64,000 nt of DNA from Pontiella sulfatireligans (GCF_900890705.1 NZ_CAAHFH010000002.1:434001-498000), one strand, 5' to 3'; numbered from the stretch's first letter, positions 27,847 through 35,367 are shown. The notes: generated from the letters alone by a model not told the origin. Numbers and translations: made by a program.

Positions 27847-28271
27847 TTCCCTCCTTGGGGCATTTCAGGACTCAGCATCCCCCAACCCGCCATACCATTG
27901 ACTGAAAGTGGGCTCGTTCCCTCTTGAATTCGGGACAGGGCAGGACTGGAGATGCCCCATTTTGTCCCATTTGTGGGGGCAGTATGTGGGGCAAAACCCA
28001 AATGCGGTAAACTGTGGATTGCGGCGGCGGTTGGAAGTAAATGCGTATCCGTATAAATCTGCGTGGTTAGCTTGATGTCGCTGTGTCGCATGAGTTCCTG
28101 CGCGGTACGCGGATTGACACCGGCAAGCATCATGAGTGTCCCAAAGGTTTTGCGCAACGCGTGGAAGTCCGCGCGTCCGCGTTGCGCATCTTCATACGCG
28201 ATACCTGCGAGTTTAAGGTCCGCGCGGTAGATGCCACTCGTAAGTTTGGTTTGGATATTTCGGTCAATCAC
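27795..28271 (-). pseudogene. C-terminal fragment of a tyrosine recombinase (integrase)
   Basis: The fragment keeps the catalytic HALRKTFGTL (H-x-x-R), the second His in MRHSDIKL and the nucleophile Tyr in QIYTDTHLLP. The N-terminal DNA-binding domain and the first catalytic Arg are missing; a stop lies just upstream of 28271. Beyond HSLPHL the frame continues into the antisense of tRNA-Leu, ending GAGGGTRTHTDF, a known sign that an integrase gene abuts its tRNA attachment site. This marks the left end of an integrated element at tRNA-Leu. Confidence 0.85.
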
Positions 28272-28342
28272 TCGGACTAATCATAAACCGCCAGCTCCCT
28301 CCTGAAATTGCTCCGGAGTGGCGGTCTGATTTGTTTTCATTA

Positions 28343-28714
28343 TTATTTGTCCATGCCCCAAGGAAGTTCCTTAAGAGCCTGAACCAGTTCTGGTCGCATA
28401 ATCCATCTGTAGTGCTCTCCTTCGGGAGTCTCCGGATCTCCTACCGCCAGAATGGTTATCCAGATGGGGGTCCCACCTTCTTTTTTATTCGGTTCAAAAG
28501 GAAGATGAGCTCCCAATAATTTTCCTAGCTTCCCATAATGAAGATTTGCGGCGGAGTAGTTGTCGTACCTTGCAGCCGCAGCTAGTTCTGTGGCAGTCAG
28601 CGTATGTTCATCAGCTTGATAGTGGGCTTTGAGCATTGCACGGTGACGGTCTGAAATTGCACCACGTTCCGCAAGAAGTGCTTTTTTGAATAAATCTGGC
28701 GTGAGTTCTTTCAT
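28343..28714 (-). CDS. Hypothetical protein, 123 residues
   Basis: The small soluble protein begins MKELTPDLFKKALLAERG and has an N-terminal helical domain with LTATELAAAARYDNYSAANL, resembling a small DNA- or protein-interaction module sometimes found fused to or beside HNH nucleases in mobile regions (recalled similarity, not tested). The C-terminal part is beta-rich (TPIWITILAVG, HYRWIMRPELVQAL). GGAGG lies 7 bp before the ATG, and the start overlaps the stop of the upstream gene by four bases, so the two form an operon. It is cargo of the tRNA-Leu island. Confidence 0.7.
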   Translation of the reverse strand: MKELTPDLFKKALLAERGAISDRHRAMLKAHYQADEHTLTATELAAAARYDNYSAANLHYGKLGKLLGAHLPFEPNKKEGGTPIWITILAVGDPETPEGEHYRWIMRPELVQALKELPWGMDK

Positions 28715-29076
28715 TTTGAGGCCTCCTTTGTTTTTTGTTTATCTGAGTTTATAACGAGCTGCAGTTTTAAAGATTTCTCCAACATGTAGCGACCCCCATT
28801 TCTTATTGCTTTCAGAGAAAGCAAAAGTAAAACAGCGAGACAAACATCGACAACAGCCCACACATCTCGGTCTAGCCGGATTGGGGAAATAGGGTTGAAC
28901 AGAACGCCAGCGAAAATGAAACCCCACATCCACGCTTTCTCTTCCAGCGTGTAGGAAAGATAGGCTCTGTATCCACACACCCCGCAGACCGCCCAACGAA
29001 GAATCTGGAAATAGGTATACGGCAATCCATCAAGTAAGCACATTAAAAGCATGCCTGATGCAATGATGGAGATCAA
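28711..29076 (-). CDS. Small membrane protein, possible DUF6804-like
   Basis: The 121-residue protein has four hydrophobic segments in residues 1-90 (including ILRWAVCGVCGYRAYLSY, MWGFIFAGVLFNPI and WAVVDVCLAVLLLL) and a basic cytoplasmic tail. The layout resembles small four-helix proteins annotated as DUF6804; this is recall, not a search. The start may be the TTG at 29076 or an ATG at 29052. It overlaps the following gene by four bases. Confidence 0.65.
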   Translation of the reverse strand: MISIIASGMLLMCLLDGLPYTYFQILRWAVCGVCGYRAYLSYTLEEKAWMWGFIFAGVLFNPISPIRLDRDVWAVVDVCLAVLLLLSLKAIRNGGRYMLEKSLKLQLVINSDKQKTKEASK

Positions 29077-29736
29077 TGCCCCCTAATTTCATAAAAACAT
29101 CTTAGACATATAAAATTCTTTCCTCAATGCAAGAAATGAACATTAGAGTGTTTGGATCCAATCTAAAGAGTAGGCTTTTCGTCAACCAAGCCAGCTACAA
29201 AGGAAGGTTAGGTCCTCATTTTCCTGCGCGCGCGGGTGTGATACATCTCATCCGAGACCGTCTAAACAGTCAAACCGCATGAAGTATATCCACGCGCATT
29301 TACTTCCCAATCGCTGTAAACCCCTTGCAAAATCAATGTATCTGCACTTTGAACCCATGACGCACCATTTCCTGAGCTGGCCGGGCTATTGATATACTTC
29401 CCGAAAATCCGCGTACCTGTTCGGGACGATATCTATGCTTCAAAGGGGGTCGCGTCCCCTCCTCCCCCCAGAGGTAGGGGCCTCTCCAACGCCAACGTAT
29501 CAAAGGCAGCTTCCGCAAAAGACAGACGGAACCGGCTTAAGTGTCCTACTTCAACTTATTGGGGTTACCGGTCTCATGGGGGATATTTGTGCGCCGAAAG
29601 TGCGCGGGGGTGGTGTCGCCATAGGGAAAACGGCAAATGTTTCCACTTTATTTCCACCCCTACTCAGTTTTAATCACGAGTTGTCACGCGCCATCAAAAC
29701 CGGTGAAGAGTGGCCAAACATGCATAATAACCAATA
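29077..29736. other. Gene-poor stretch of the tRNA-Leu/tRNA-Gly interval
   Basis: I see no convincing gene in these 660 bp. A short plus-strand piece at 29281-29325 (MKYIHAHLLPN) resembles the Tyr-containing end of the recombinase at 27795-28271 (QIYTDTHLLPT), so it may be a third, highly decayed integrase fragment. The rest contains GC-rich and G-run segments without recognisable coding signal. Confidence 0.5.
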
Positions 29737-29770
29737 AAAAAGGGCTTATCCTTGTGGACAAACCCTTTAA
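29737..29770 (-). terminator. Terminator of tRNA-Gly
   Basis: On the minus strand GGGTTTGTCC and GGATAAGCCC pair around ACAA and run into six T residues, just after the CCA end of tRNA-Gly. Confidence 0.8.
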
Positions 29771-29773
29771 AGA

Positions 29774-29848
29774 TGGAGCGGGAGACGAGAGTCGAACTCG
29801 CGACATACAGCTTGGGAAGCTGTCATTCTACCACTGAATTACTCCCGC
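29774..29848 (-). tRNA. tRNA-Gly (anticodon CCC)
   Basis: On the minus strand the acceptor stem GCGGGAG pairs with CTCCCGC, and CCA is encoded. The anticodon arm ACAGC-TTCCCAA-GCTGT gives CCC. The T-arm has GTTCGACTC. A terminator follows at once. Confidence 0.95.
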
Positions 29849-30002
29849 TCAATGTATTGCTTTCCAAGTAGTTGCATAAACTGCAAACTCCTTTTTCAGC
29901 CCCGAAATAGCCAGACTCCGTCGGAAAGTTCGGGTTTGGCGGTTTGAAACGCCCTCTTTGTTTAGAGGGGTATCAAATCGGAACAACGAATAGGAGAGCA
30001 CA

Positions 30003-30110
30003 ATGGGACTGGAAATTGCCAGAAAAAAAGACCGGGCGCTGAAATCGAAATGGTGGTACGGACGGTTCGAGATCAACGGGAAATCAAATGGACGGCAAGC
30101 AATATGCTGA
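30003..30110 (+). pseudogene. N-terminal fragment of a tyrosine recombinase
   Basis: A 35-codon reading frame starts MGLEIARKKDRALKSKWWYG and continues RFEINGKS before a frame disruption and TGA. The SKWWYGRFEINGK pattern is that of the N-terminal strand region of phage-type integrases. AGGAGAG precedes the ATG. It is too short to be functional and lies 155 bp past tRNA-Gly, so it is another integrase remnant in this region. Confidence 0.65.
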
Positions 30111-30441
30111 AAGGGGAAACATAGATCGTTATTCAGAACTCATTATTTTCAGCATTTCGCCCCTACGGGCTGCCGATTTTATTCCACCTGCTACGCCTTA
30201 GGATGGGTTGACGTTACACTCCTGCCGTTTGGCAGGCTCACTTTCTGTGGAGTAGATTGCTACGCCTACGCATCCCGCGACTTGCAGTTGGAGAGCCTAA
30301 CTTGGCAGTTGCCGGCACCGTCTAAGGCTAAGGGCGCTAGGGGCTGTAGGGGCATCCGCAGAACACGCTGATTGCGCAGATTGATTTGGGAGGGGAATAT
30401 GTCCACTCCGCGCCCCACGCCACGTCTAATTCATGGAGTCT
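30111..30441. other. Non-coding stretch
   Basis: No gene is evident. It contains CCGCAGAACACGCTGATTGC at 30355-30374, a degenerate form of a segment that recurs inside the 508-bp repeats (at 30708 and 31216), suggesting that the repeat array once extended further left. Confidence 0.5.
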
Positions 30442-30505
30442 TGATTAACTCCCTCTGAAACAGCACACGGGTTTCCCTCCTCTTTTTCCCGTGCGCTGTT
30501 TTTTT
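30442..30505 (+). ncRNA. Candidate small RNA A with C/U-rich loop
   Basis: A 13-bp stem with one mismatch (AACAGCACACGGG and CCCGTGCGCTGTT) carries the 16-nt loop TTTCCCTCCTCTTTTT and is followed by seven T residues. A C/U-rich leader, GATTAACTCCCTCTGA, precedes it and matches the leader of candidates B and C. The loop contains CCCTCCT, complementary to the Shine-Dalgarno sequence AGGAGG. It has no coding context, so it is either an sRNA or the isolated terminator of an unseen transcript. No clear promoter was found for this copy. Confidence 0.45.
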
Positions 30506-30538
30506 ATGCCCAGAGCAGAAACCATTCCTGAATATTTT

Positions 30539-30569
30539 TTGAACGTTTTCCGGCGGGACGGTCTAAGAT
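30539..30569 (+). promoter_or_regulatory. Candidate promoter of small RNA B
   Basis: TTGAAC at 30539-30544 and TAAGAT at 30564-30569 are separated by 19 bp, a little long but usable. The start of transcription would fall just before the C/U-rich leader of candidate B. The same arrangement recurs 508 bp later (31047-31077). Confidence 0.4.
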
Positions 30570-30659
30570 TAATAACATCTCCCTGATAAACAGGTTTTCT
30601 CCTTTTTTCTCCTGTTTAGAGCAGCGTACGGATCTCCCCCTTCCGTACGCTGTTTTTTT
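30570..30659 (+). ncRNA. Candidate small RNA B, two hairpins with C/U-rich loops
   Basis: After the leader ACATCTCCCTGA, hairpin 1 (TAAACAGG/CCTGTTTA, 30587-30618) has the 16-nt loop TTTTCTCCTTTTTTCT. Hairpin 2 (CAGCGTACGG/CCGTACGCTG, 30622-30652) has the loop ATCTCCCCCTT and ends in seven T residues. All unpaired parts are C/U-rich and complementary to Shine-Dalgarno sequences. This is the architecture of anti-SD loop riboregulators such as LhrC or the cuckoo-type sRNAs (family comparison is by architecture only). Confidence 0.55.
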
Positions 30660-31031
30660 ATACCTGCCGCACCAAGCCCGGAACCTTCTGCTCCAATAGG
30701 GACAACCGCAGAACACGCCGATTACGCAGATAGACCCGGACAGGAAATATTAAGATATCGGACTCCCATTTTCTGTTAACCATTAAGAAACTTGAAGATT
30801 CGGAATTATACTTTGGACAAAATCCGAGTTAGAAGTCTTGGCAGACTGAAAAAGGTTTAAGGATGATAGACAAACGTAGCGGAGAGGATAAAACTTAAGG
30901 CCCCAGCAACGATTCAACGGGCTGAAACATTAGAAAACAGGCTGGTTCGGGAAGAAATTTAGACGGCATTTCAATAAGGGGGCAACGGGGCCAGAAGCAA
31001 AAAACATCATTTCATAGGTCTGACCCCTTGC

Positions 31032-31539
31032 ATTCCTGAATATTTTTTGAACGTTTTCCGGCGGGACGGTCTAAGATTAATAACATCTCCCTGATAAACA
31101 GGTTTTCTCCTTTTTTCTCCTGTTTAGAGCAGCGTACGGATCTCCCCCTTCCGTACGCTGTTTTTTTATACCTGCCGCACCAAGCCCGGAACCTTCTGCT
31201 CCAATAGGGACAACCGCAGAACACGCCGATTACGCAGATAGACCCGGACAGGAAATATTAAGATATCGGACTCCCATTTCCTGTTAACCATTAAGAAACT
31301 TGAAGATTCGGAATTATACTTTGGACAAAATCCGAGTTAGAAGTCTTGGCAGACTGAAAAAGGTTTAAGGATGATAGACAAACGTAGCGGAGAGGATAAA
31401 ACTTAAGGCCCCAGCAACGATTCAACGGGCTGAAACATTAGAAAACAGGCTGGTTCGGGAAGAAATTTAGACGGCATTTCAATAAGGGGGCAACGGGGCC
31501 AGAAGCAAAAAACATCATTTCATAGGTCTGACCCCTTGC
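31032..31539 (+). repeat. 508-bp tandem repeat, unit 2
   Basis: It begins at ATTCCTGAATATTTTTTG immediately after unit 1 ends with GACCCCTTGC and repeats unit 1 throughout. Conservation extends over the non-hairpin part as well, so the duplication is recent. Confidence 0.92.
31078..31167 (+). ncRNA. Candidate small RNA C, copy of B
   Basis: This is the copy of candidate B in repeat unit 2, shifted by exactly 508 bp: hairpin 1 at 31095-31126, hairpin 2 at 31130-31160 and the T-run at 31161-31167. Both loops are unchanged. Confidence 0.55.
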
Positions 31540-31662
31540 ACGATTCAACGGGCTGAAACATTAGAAAACAGGCTGGTTCGGGAAGAAATTTAGACGGCAT
31601 TTCAATAAGGGGGCAACGGGGCCAGAAGCAAAAAACATCATTTCATAGGTCTGACCCCTTGC
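31540..31662 (+). repeat. 508-bp repeat, unit 3 (3'-terminal 123 bp only)
   Basis: ACGATTCAACGGGCTGAAAC through GACCCCTTGC repeats the last 123 bp of units 1 and 2 (30909-31031 and 31417-31539). It joins directly onto the transposase relic at 31663. Confidence 0.9.
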
Positions 31663-31817
31663 GGGGAATTGCCCTCAAAACCGTACCGCTCAGGCCCAAC
31701 CGAAAAGAACCCCGCTGCCTCAAACGCAGGCCCAAGCCCTATCAACTTTTGACCGAACATCGAAGTACCATGAAAGAGACGAAGCACCGCAGTAAATATC
31801 GTGTCAAAGCGGCTTAA
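31663..31817 (+). pseudogene. C-terminal relic of an IS4-type transposase
   Basis: The frame reads GIALKTVPLRPNRKEP, then RCLKRRPKPYQLLTEHRS and a basic end, stopping at TAA 31815-31817. The RPNRKEPRCLKRRPK block is a hallmark of the C-terminus of many IS4-group transposases. The frame is opened abruptly at the end of repeat unit 3, so the 5' part of the gene is gone. It is not part of the IS4 element at 25540-26800, whose C-terminus differs. Confidence 0.7.
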
Positions 31818-31866
31818 CTAAGTGCCATTCAGGTCTGACCCCTTTCATGGTGGTTCTGTTATCTTG

Positions 31867-32691
31867 TTAAGGTTTTCGCTCTGAAGTAATCCTGAAATAA
31901 CGGTTTGGATTTGAGTGGGATGGTGTAACAGACATCACAGTTCCATCCCCAGAGATGTTGTTAGTTAACAAATTCCAAGTTCCACTCTGAAGGTTATCAC
32001 AATATTTAATGCCATAACGGCATGATGATGAACTGTCGAAATTTATATTTCCTCCTGAGATAAGGCTCTTAAGGAAGTCAGAGTTATCCGTTGCATCAGT
32101 GTCGGAAGCATACTCCTGCCAATTTAGGAATCCGTCATTGTCAAAATCTGCAATATCAGCAGCTTCCCAATTTGCACTATACCCAAGGTTGGCTAACCAT
32201 TCATACGGGGTTCCGTTTGTTGTTGAGAATTTCATATGTTCGGGAACTGTCATAGTCTGAGTCCAGAAGCCACCATTGTCGTCATCTAATATCATTTTAA
32301 CTGAGGTGATCGACACAGTGCCGTTGAGGTTTTCAAACTCAACTCTACCTTCAAAATCCGTACGCCAAATATCGATGCTACTATTGTTAAACTTGGAGTT
32401 CAGATACATGACGGAGTGGTCCCAGCGATTTACAAAATCATCTGTAAAAAGTGGAGTTAATGATTTTTTATCTGCATAAAATCTAATGTAATAGCCCTCG
32501 GTTTGGGTCACTCCATCACCACCGAATGTGATGATAAATTTAACATCATATCCCTCTGTGTTTTCAGCTGTTGAGGTAAGATTCGAGAACACATAGGAAA
32601 CAGGGGCTCCTGATTCAAGGGGAGTCTCGATTGCATATAATAAGTTGCAGGTTATCATGTACCCGAAAAACACAATTTTGATCTTATTCAT
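31867..32691 (-). CDS. Secreted protein with calcium-loop (EF-hand/TSP3-like) segment
   Basis: The 274-residue protein has a signal peptide (MNKIKIVFFGYMITCNLLYA), a beta-rich domain (about residues 30-165), and the Ca-binding-type segment IADFDNDGFLNWQEYASDTD at about 190-210. The C-terminal region ends NPNRYFRITSERKP. Such 'DxDxDGxxNxxEY' linkers are frequent in exported proteins of Kiritimatiellota and related PVC bacteria. The gene is clearly more AT-rich than the chromosome around it, suggesting recent acquisition. AAAGG precedes the ATG. Function unknown. Confidence 0.8.
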   Translation of the reverse strand: MNKIKIVFFGYMITCNLLYAIETPLESGAPVSYVFSNLTSTAENTEGYDVKFIITFGGDGVTQTEGYYIRFYADKKSLTPLFTDDFVNRWDHSVMYLNSKFNNSSIDIWRTDFEGRVEFENLNGTVSITSVKMILDDDNGGFWTQTMTVPEHMKFSTTNGTPYEWLANLGYSANWEAADIADFDNDGFLNWQEYASDTDATDNSDFLKSLISGGNINFDSSSSCRYGIKYCDNLQSGTWNLLTNNISGDGTVMSVTPSHSNPNRYFRITSERKP

Positions 32692-32831
32692 TTTTACCTT
32701 TCATATTTAAAATACAGAACGTTTGAAATGAGGGGCGTGAAATTGAAACAACCTAAGGATATTGCGCGAGAACTGAATGGTTAAATTATCGCACGACATT
32801 TCACGTACCTCTCAATTGACTGGTTCTGCCA

Positions 32832-33272
32832 TTATTTCCATTTTTCAAAGCGAAGGTATGGGGCAAAGATTTCTGGCAAGCTAGATAGTCTTTCGGCTAG
32901 TTCTTCTAGCAACTGGCTTTCTTCTTCGCACAACAGATTTCTCTCATCTCCCACTGGTAAATGTTCCAACCGAACATTGACTGTTCTCATACGTAATGCG
33001 TCTTTGTAAATACGATTGATGTAGTCTGGAATATCTGATCCGAACAAGAACGTCCCATCTTGGGTTTTTGCATTAAAAGTAGCTAGTTGCTTAAATTCAA
33101 AAGCACCCTCTTGTAGGATAATTATCAGAAACTCCTGAACCCCTTTATAGACAGAAAAGCGTTTTTCGAACAAATCGAGTTTGAATTTTTCTTTAGCTAG
33201 CTTGTGCTGTTGATAGCCAATCCACGCTACTATTGTTGCAACAAGTGTGGCTATACCTGTGATGGTATTCAT
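32832..33272 (-). CDS. Membrane-anchored hypothetical protein
   Basis: The 146-residue protein has one N-terminal helix (ITGIATLVATIVAWIGY) followed by a charged helical cytoplasmic or periplasmic domain (KEKFKLDLFEKRFSVYKGVQEFL). This 'single helix, then QQHKLAKEKFKLDLFEKRF' layout is common in small island-borne proteins of unknown function. It is AT-rich like the preceding gene. Ribosome site GAGAT lies upstream of the ATG. Confidence 0.72.
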   Translation of the reverse strand: MNTITGIATLVATIVAWIGYQQHKLAKEKFKLDLFEKRFSVYKGVQEFLIIILQEGAFEFKQLATFNAKTQDGTFLFGSDIPDYINRIYKDALRMRTVNVRLEHLPVGDERNLLCEEESQLLEELAERLSSLPEIFAPYLRFEKWK

Positions 33273-33346
33273 AATTTTATCTCAGCAGACCCTATGGCTG
33301 AAGTTGATTCCGCCGCGGTCGTTGTCTTGTTAAAAAAGATGGCGTA

Positions 33347-33388
33347 CCCGCGAACGAATCGCGGGCGGATCCGGTCACCACCGGATCC
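33347..33388 (+). promoter_or_regulatory. Paired perfect hairpins ahead of the IS110 transposase
   Basis: CCCGCGA-ACGAA-TCGCGGG (33347-33365) and GGATCCGGT-CACC-ACCGGATCC (33367-33388) stand side by side 30 bp before the transposase start. They may be part of the IS left end, a bridge-RNA segment or a translational control structure; I cannot decide which. Confidence 0.55.
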
Positions 33389-33418
33389 ATTAACAACCTA
33401 AACCATAAGGAATACGCC

Positions 33419-34561
33419 ATGAAAAAATGTACCGTAGGAATCGATGCACATAAAGAATCAAATGTACTCGCGCTCGCCTTTAACGACATGAAGCCCTCGA
33501 TCCTCCATGGAAAGGTCTCCGCCGACCTGAACCGAACGGTCGACGCCATCCGCAAAATCCAAAAGAAGCATGATCTGCAAAAAGAGGATCTGCAAATCTG
33601 TTATGAGGCGGGGCCGACGGGATTCGTGCTGGCCCGCCGATTGATCAAGCTTGGGTACGACTGTCAGGTGATCGCGCCGTCACTGATTCCCACCAAGCCC
33701 GGAGAGAAACGCAAAACAGATAAACGCGATGCCCGGAAGTTGGCGGAGATGCATCGATCGGGACACTTGACTGCGGTGCACATTCCGGAGGTGGACGATG
33801 AAGTGGTGCGCGATGTATGCAGGGGGCGGACCGATGCGGTGAATGATCTCAAAGCTTCAAAAAAGCAGTTGCTCTCTTTCCTGCTCCGCAACGGCTATCG
33901 CTACCCGGAGAAAGCACGCTGGACCGAAGCGCATATGCGTTACTTGCGTGAACTGGTGATGGCGCATCCGACTCAGAAAATTCTATTGGAAGAGTACATC
34001 CGCCGGATCGACAACGCCGGGGAACAAATCAAACGACTGGAGGATCAGATGGAGAAAATCCTGAGCACCTGGAAGCGGAAGCCACTCGTAGAGGCTTTGA
34101 TGGGAATGCGCGGATTCAAGATGGTGGCGGCGATGGTGATAGTCAGCGAGATCGGCAATTTCGGCCGTTTCAAACATCCGAAGCAACTGATGGCCTACCT
34201 CGGTCTCATTCCGTCGGAAGAAAGCTCGGGGGAAACACGCCGGATGGGATCGATCACCAAATGCGGCAACGCCCACGCGCGCTGGATTCTCATTGAATGC
34301 GCGGGGCACTACAAACTGCCGGCCAAAGTATCGAAGGCCCTCTCGGTCCGGCAGGAAGGACTATCGAGGGACGTCAAAAAAGTCTCCTGGCACGCGCAGA
34401 ACCGGCTCAGCAAACGCTGGTATAAACTGGCCCTGCGCGGACTGCACACCAATAAAATCCGAACCGCCATCGCCCGCGAACTCTCCTCCTACATCTGGGA
34501 CATCGCCATAATCATCGAACAGCAAGACGCCCCTTGTCCGTCAAGCGCGCTCCTCGCGTAA
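33419..34561 (+). CDS. IS110-family transposase (DEDD recombinase)
   Basis: The 380-residue protein has the RuvC-like DEDD domain with VGIDAHKE (first Asp), CYEAGPTGF (Glu) and KTDKRDARKLAE (last Asp pair), then a coiled-coil (about residues 195-225) and the C-terminal Transposase_20 domain: GFKMVAAMVIVSEIG and the Ser-bearing AYLGLIPSEESSGETRR. The frame is intact. IS110 elements insert without classical inverted repeats and use an element-encoded bridge RNA. An ATAAGGAA ribosome site lies before the ATG. Confidence 0.92.
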   Translation: MKKCTVGIDAHKESNVLALAFNDMKPSILHGKVSADLNRTVDAIRKIQKKHDLQKEDLQICYEAGPTGFVLARRLIKLGYDCQVIAPSLIPTKPGEKRKTDKRDARKLAEMHRSGHLTAVHIPEVDDEVVRDVCRGRTDAVNDLKASKKQLLSFLLRNGYRYPEKARWTEAHMRYLRELVMAHPTQKILLEEYIRRIDNAGEQIKRLEDQMEKILSTWKRKPLVEALMGMRGFKMVAAMVIVSEIGNFGRFKHPKQLMAYLGLIPSEESSGETRRMGSITKCGNAHARWILIECAGHYKLPAKVSKALSVRQEGLSRDVKKVSWHAQNRLSKRWYKLALRGLHTNKIRTAIARELSSYIWDIAIIIEQQDAPCPSSALLA

Positions 34562-35100
34562 CGTCGCTTCGCGTCGGCCTTCGGCCCTTATAGGGGAAGA
34601 CACCTGGCGCTCGGCGAGCCACTTGCGAGACGCATTTACTTTTCGTTCCGAAAACAATTTTAAAAGGAGAACCACCCCGCTTTATAAATCATTCAAACCA
34701 CCCGTGCGAACGGGAGCAGCAGAGGCCAGCCCCTGATAACGTTATACGACTAAACCACAGAGATCCGACGGGATCGCGGTTGAGTGTCAGACACCCAGAC
34801 AACGGGAAGGGCCGCGGTGAACAAGGATACTACTGGTAGTTCATGCCCTCACCGGCATGGCAATGAGTCCAAGGATATGAGCATAACCCTGCGTGCGGCT
34901 AAACCGCTCACCCTGCGTGCGCTCCTTTCGCGGGTGGTTTGAATGAGAGTTCCCCTTTTCCGGATGCCGATCGACCGTGTGGAAAAAGTGGGGATAATAT
35001 TTTTTTGCCCTGTTGACAAAACTTCAGCCATATGAACGTTACTCATGACCCTGAGTGGATTGTGCTTCAACTTTATCAACGGGCGTTGTCACGGTAAGGT
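34562..35100 (+). mobile_element. Structured non-coding tail of the IS110 element (possible bridge-RNA region)
   Basis: No gene follows the transposase for about 540 bp. The stretch is rich in short complementary arms, including GGTAGTTCATGCC...GGCATGGC at about 34833-34865 and a direct repeat of CCCTGCGTGCG at 34891 and 34910. Long non-coding ends with internal loops are expected for IS110-family elements, and a downstream position is typical of the IS1111 branch. The right boundary is unknown. Confidence 0.4.
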
Positions 35101-35121
35101 CAAGCCTCTGGTTCGCTGATT

Positions 35122-35334
35122 TTATTTTGCAAATGTCCAGAACTCTCGTTGTTTATCCCATTTTATGACAGTAGAAGGCTCTATTTGCTGAGGTTCACCA
35201 TTTTTGAAAGGAACGGAGGCCTCCTTGTAGCGTTGTATGAATATATTCAGGAACTCAAGTGCGGCCGAGCATCGTCTTTCTAAATCCTCATTTGAGAAAA
35301 ATATATCATGGCGTTGCTGATGTTCGTGATTAAA
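35122..35334 (-). pseudogene. C-terminal fragment of an unknown gene
   Basis: On the minus strand a frame without a start codon reads HEHQQRHDIFFSNEDLER, continues through CSAALEFLNIFIQRYKEA, and ends KWDKQREFWTFAK at TAA 35122-35124. It is cut at its 5' side exactly where the inverted GGTCTGACCCC element begins (a TGA appears in frame there). The composition is AT-rich and the hydrophobic pattern is helical, so it looks like a real protein tail. No family is recognised. Confidence 0.55.
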
Positions 35335-35367
35335 AAGGGGTCAGACCTATGAAATGATGTTTTCTGC
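35335..35367 (-). repeat. Inverted copy of the 33-bp end of the 508-bp repeat
   Basis: Read on the minus strand this 33-bp segment matches the end of the repeat unit (30997-31029) at all but one position, ending CATAGGTCTGACCCCTT. The core GGTCTGACC is itself a near-perfect palindrome. A shorter plus-strand copy, CAGGTCTGACCCCTTT, is at 31829-31844. Confidence 0.8.

Larger units (their letters stand above)
30524..31031 (+). repeat. 508-bp tandem repeat, unit 1
   Basis: This unit and the next (31032-31539) are the same length and nearly identical, with rare differences such as TTTTCTG versus TTTCCTG near 30766/31274. Each contains one candidate promoter, one candidate two-hairpin small RNA, 350 bp without a gene, and the terminal sequence CATTTCATAGGTCTGACCCC. 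Reading frames of 70 codons found on the minus strand in both units are by-products of the repeat. Confidence 0.92.

Noticed and set aside
29637..29837. Frame ending GAGDESRTRDIQLG over tRNA-Gly
   Set aside because: It is the antisense reading of tRNA-Gly; such DESRTRD strings are a standard false-gene artefact.
30504..31224. Two identical 70-residue minus-strand frames
   Set aside because: Their identity follows from the 508-bp repeat, and they run through the antisense of the hairpins and terminators; no ribosome site was seen.
30524..31662. CRISPR array
   Set aside because: The repeats are long (508 bp) and contiguous with no spacers; no 25-40-bp repeat-spacer pattern and no cas genes occur in the window.
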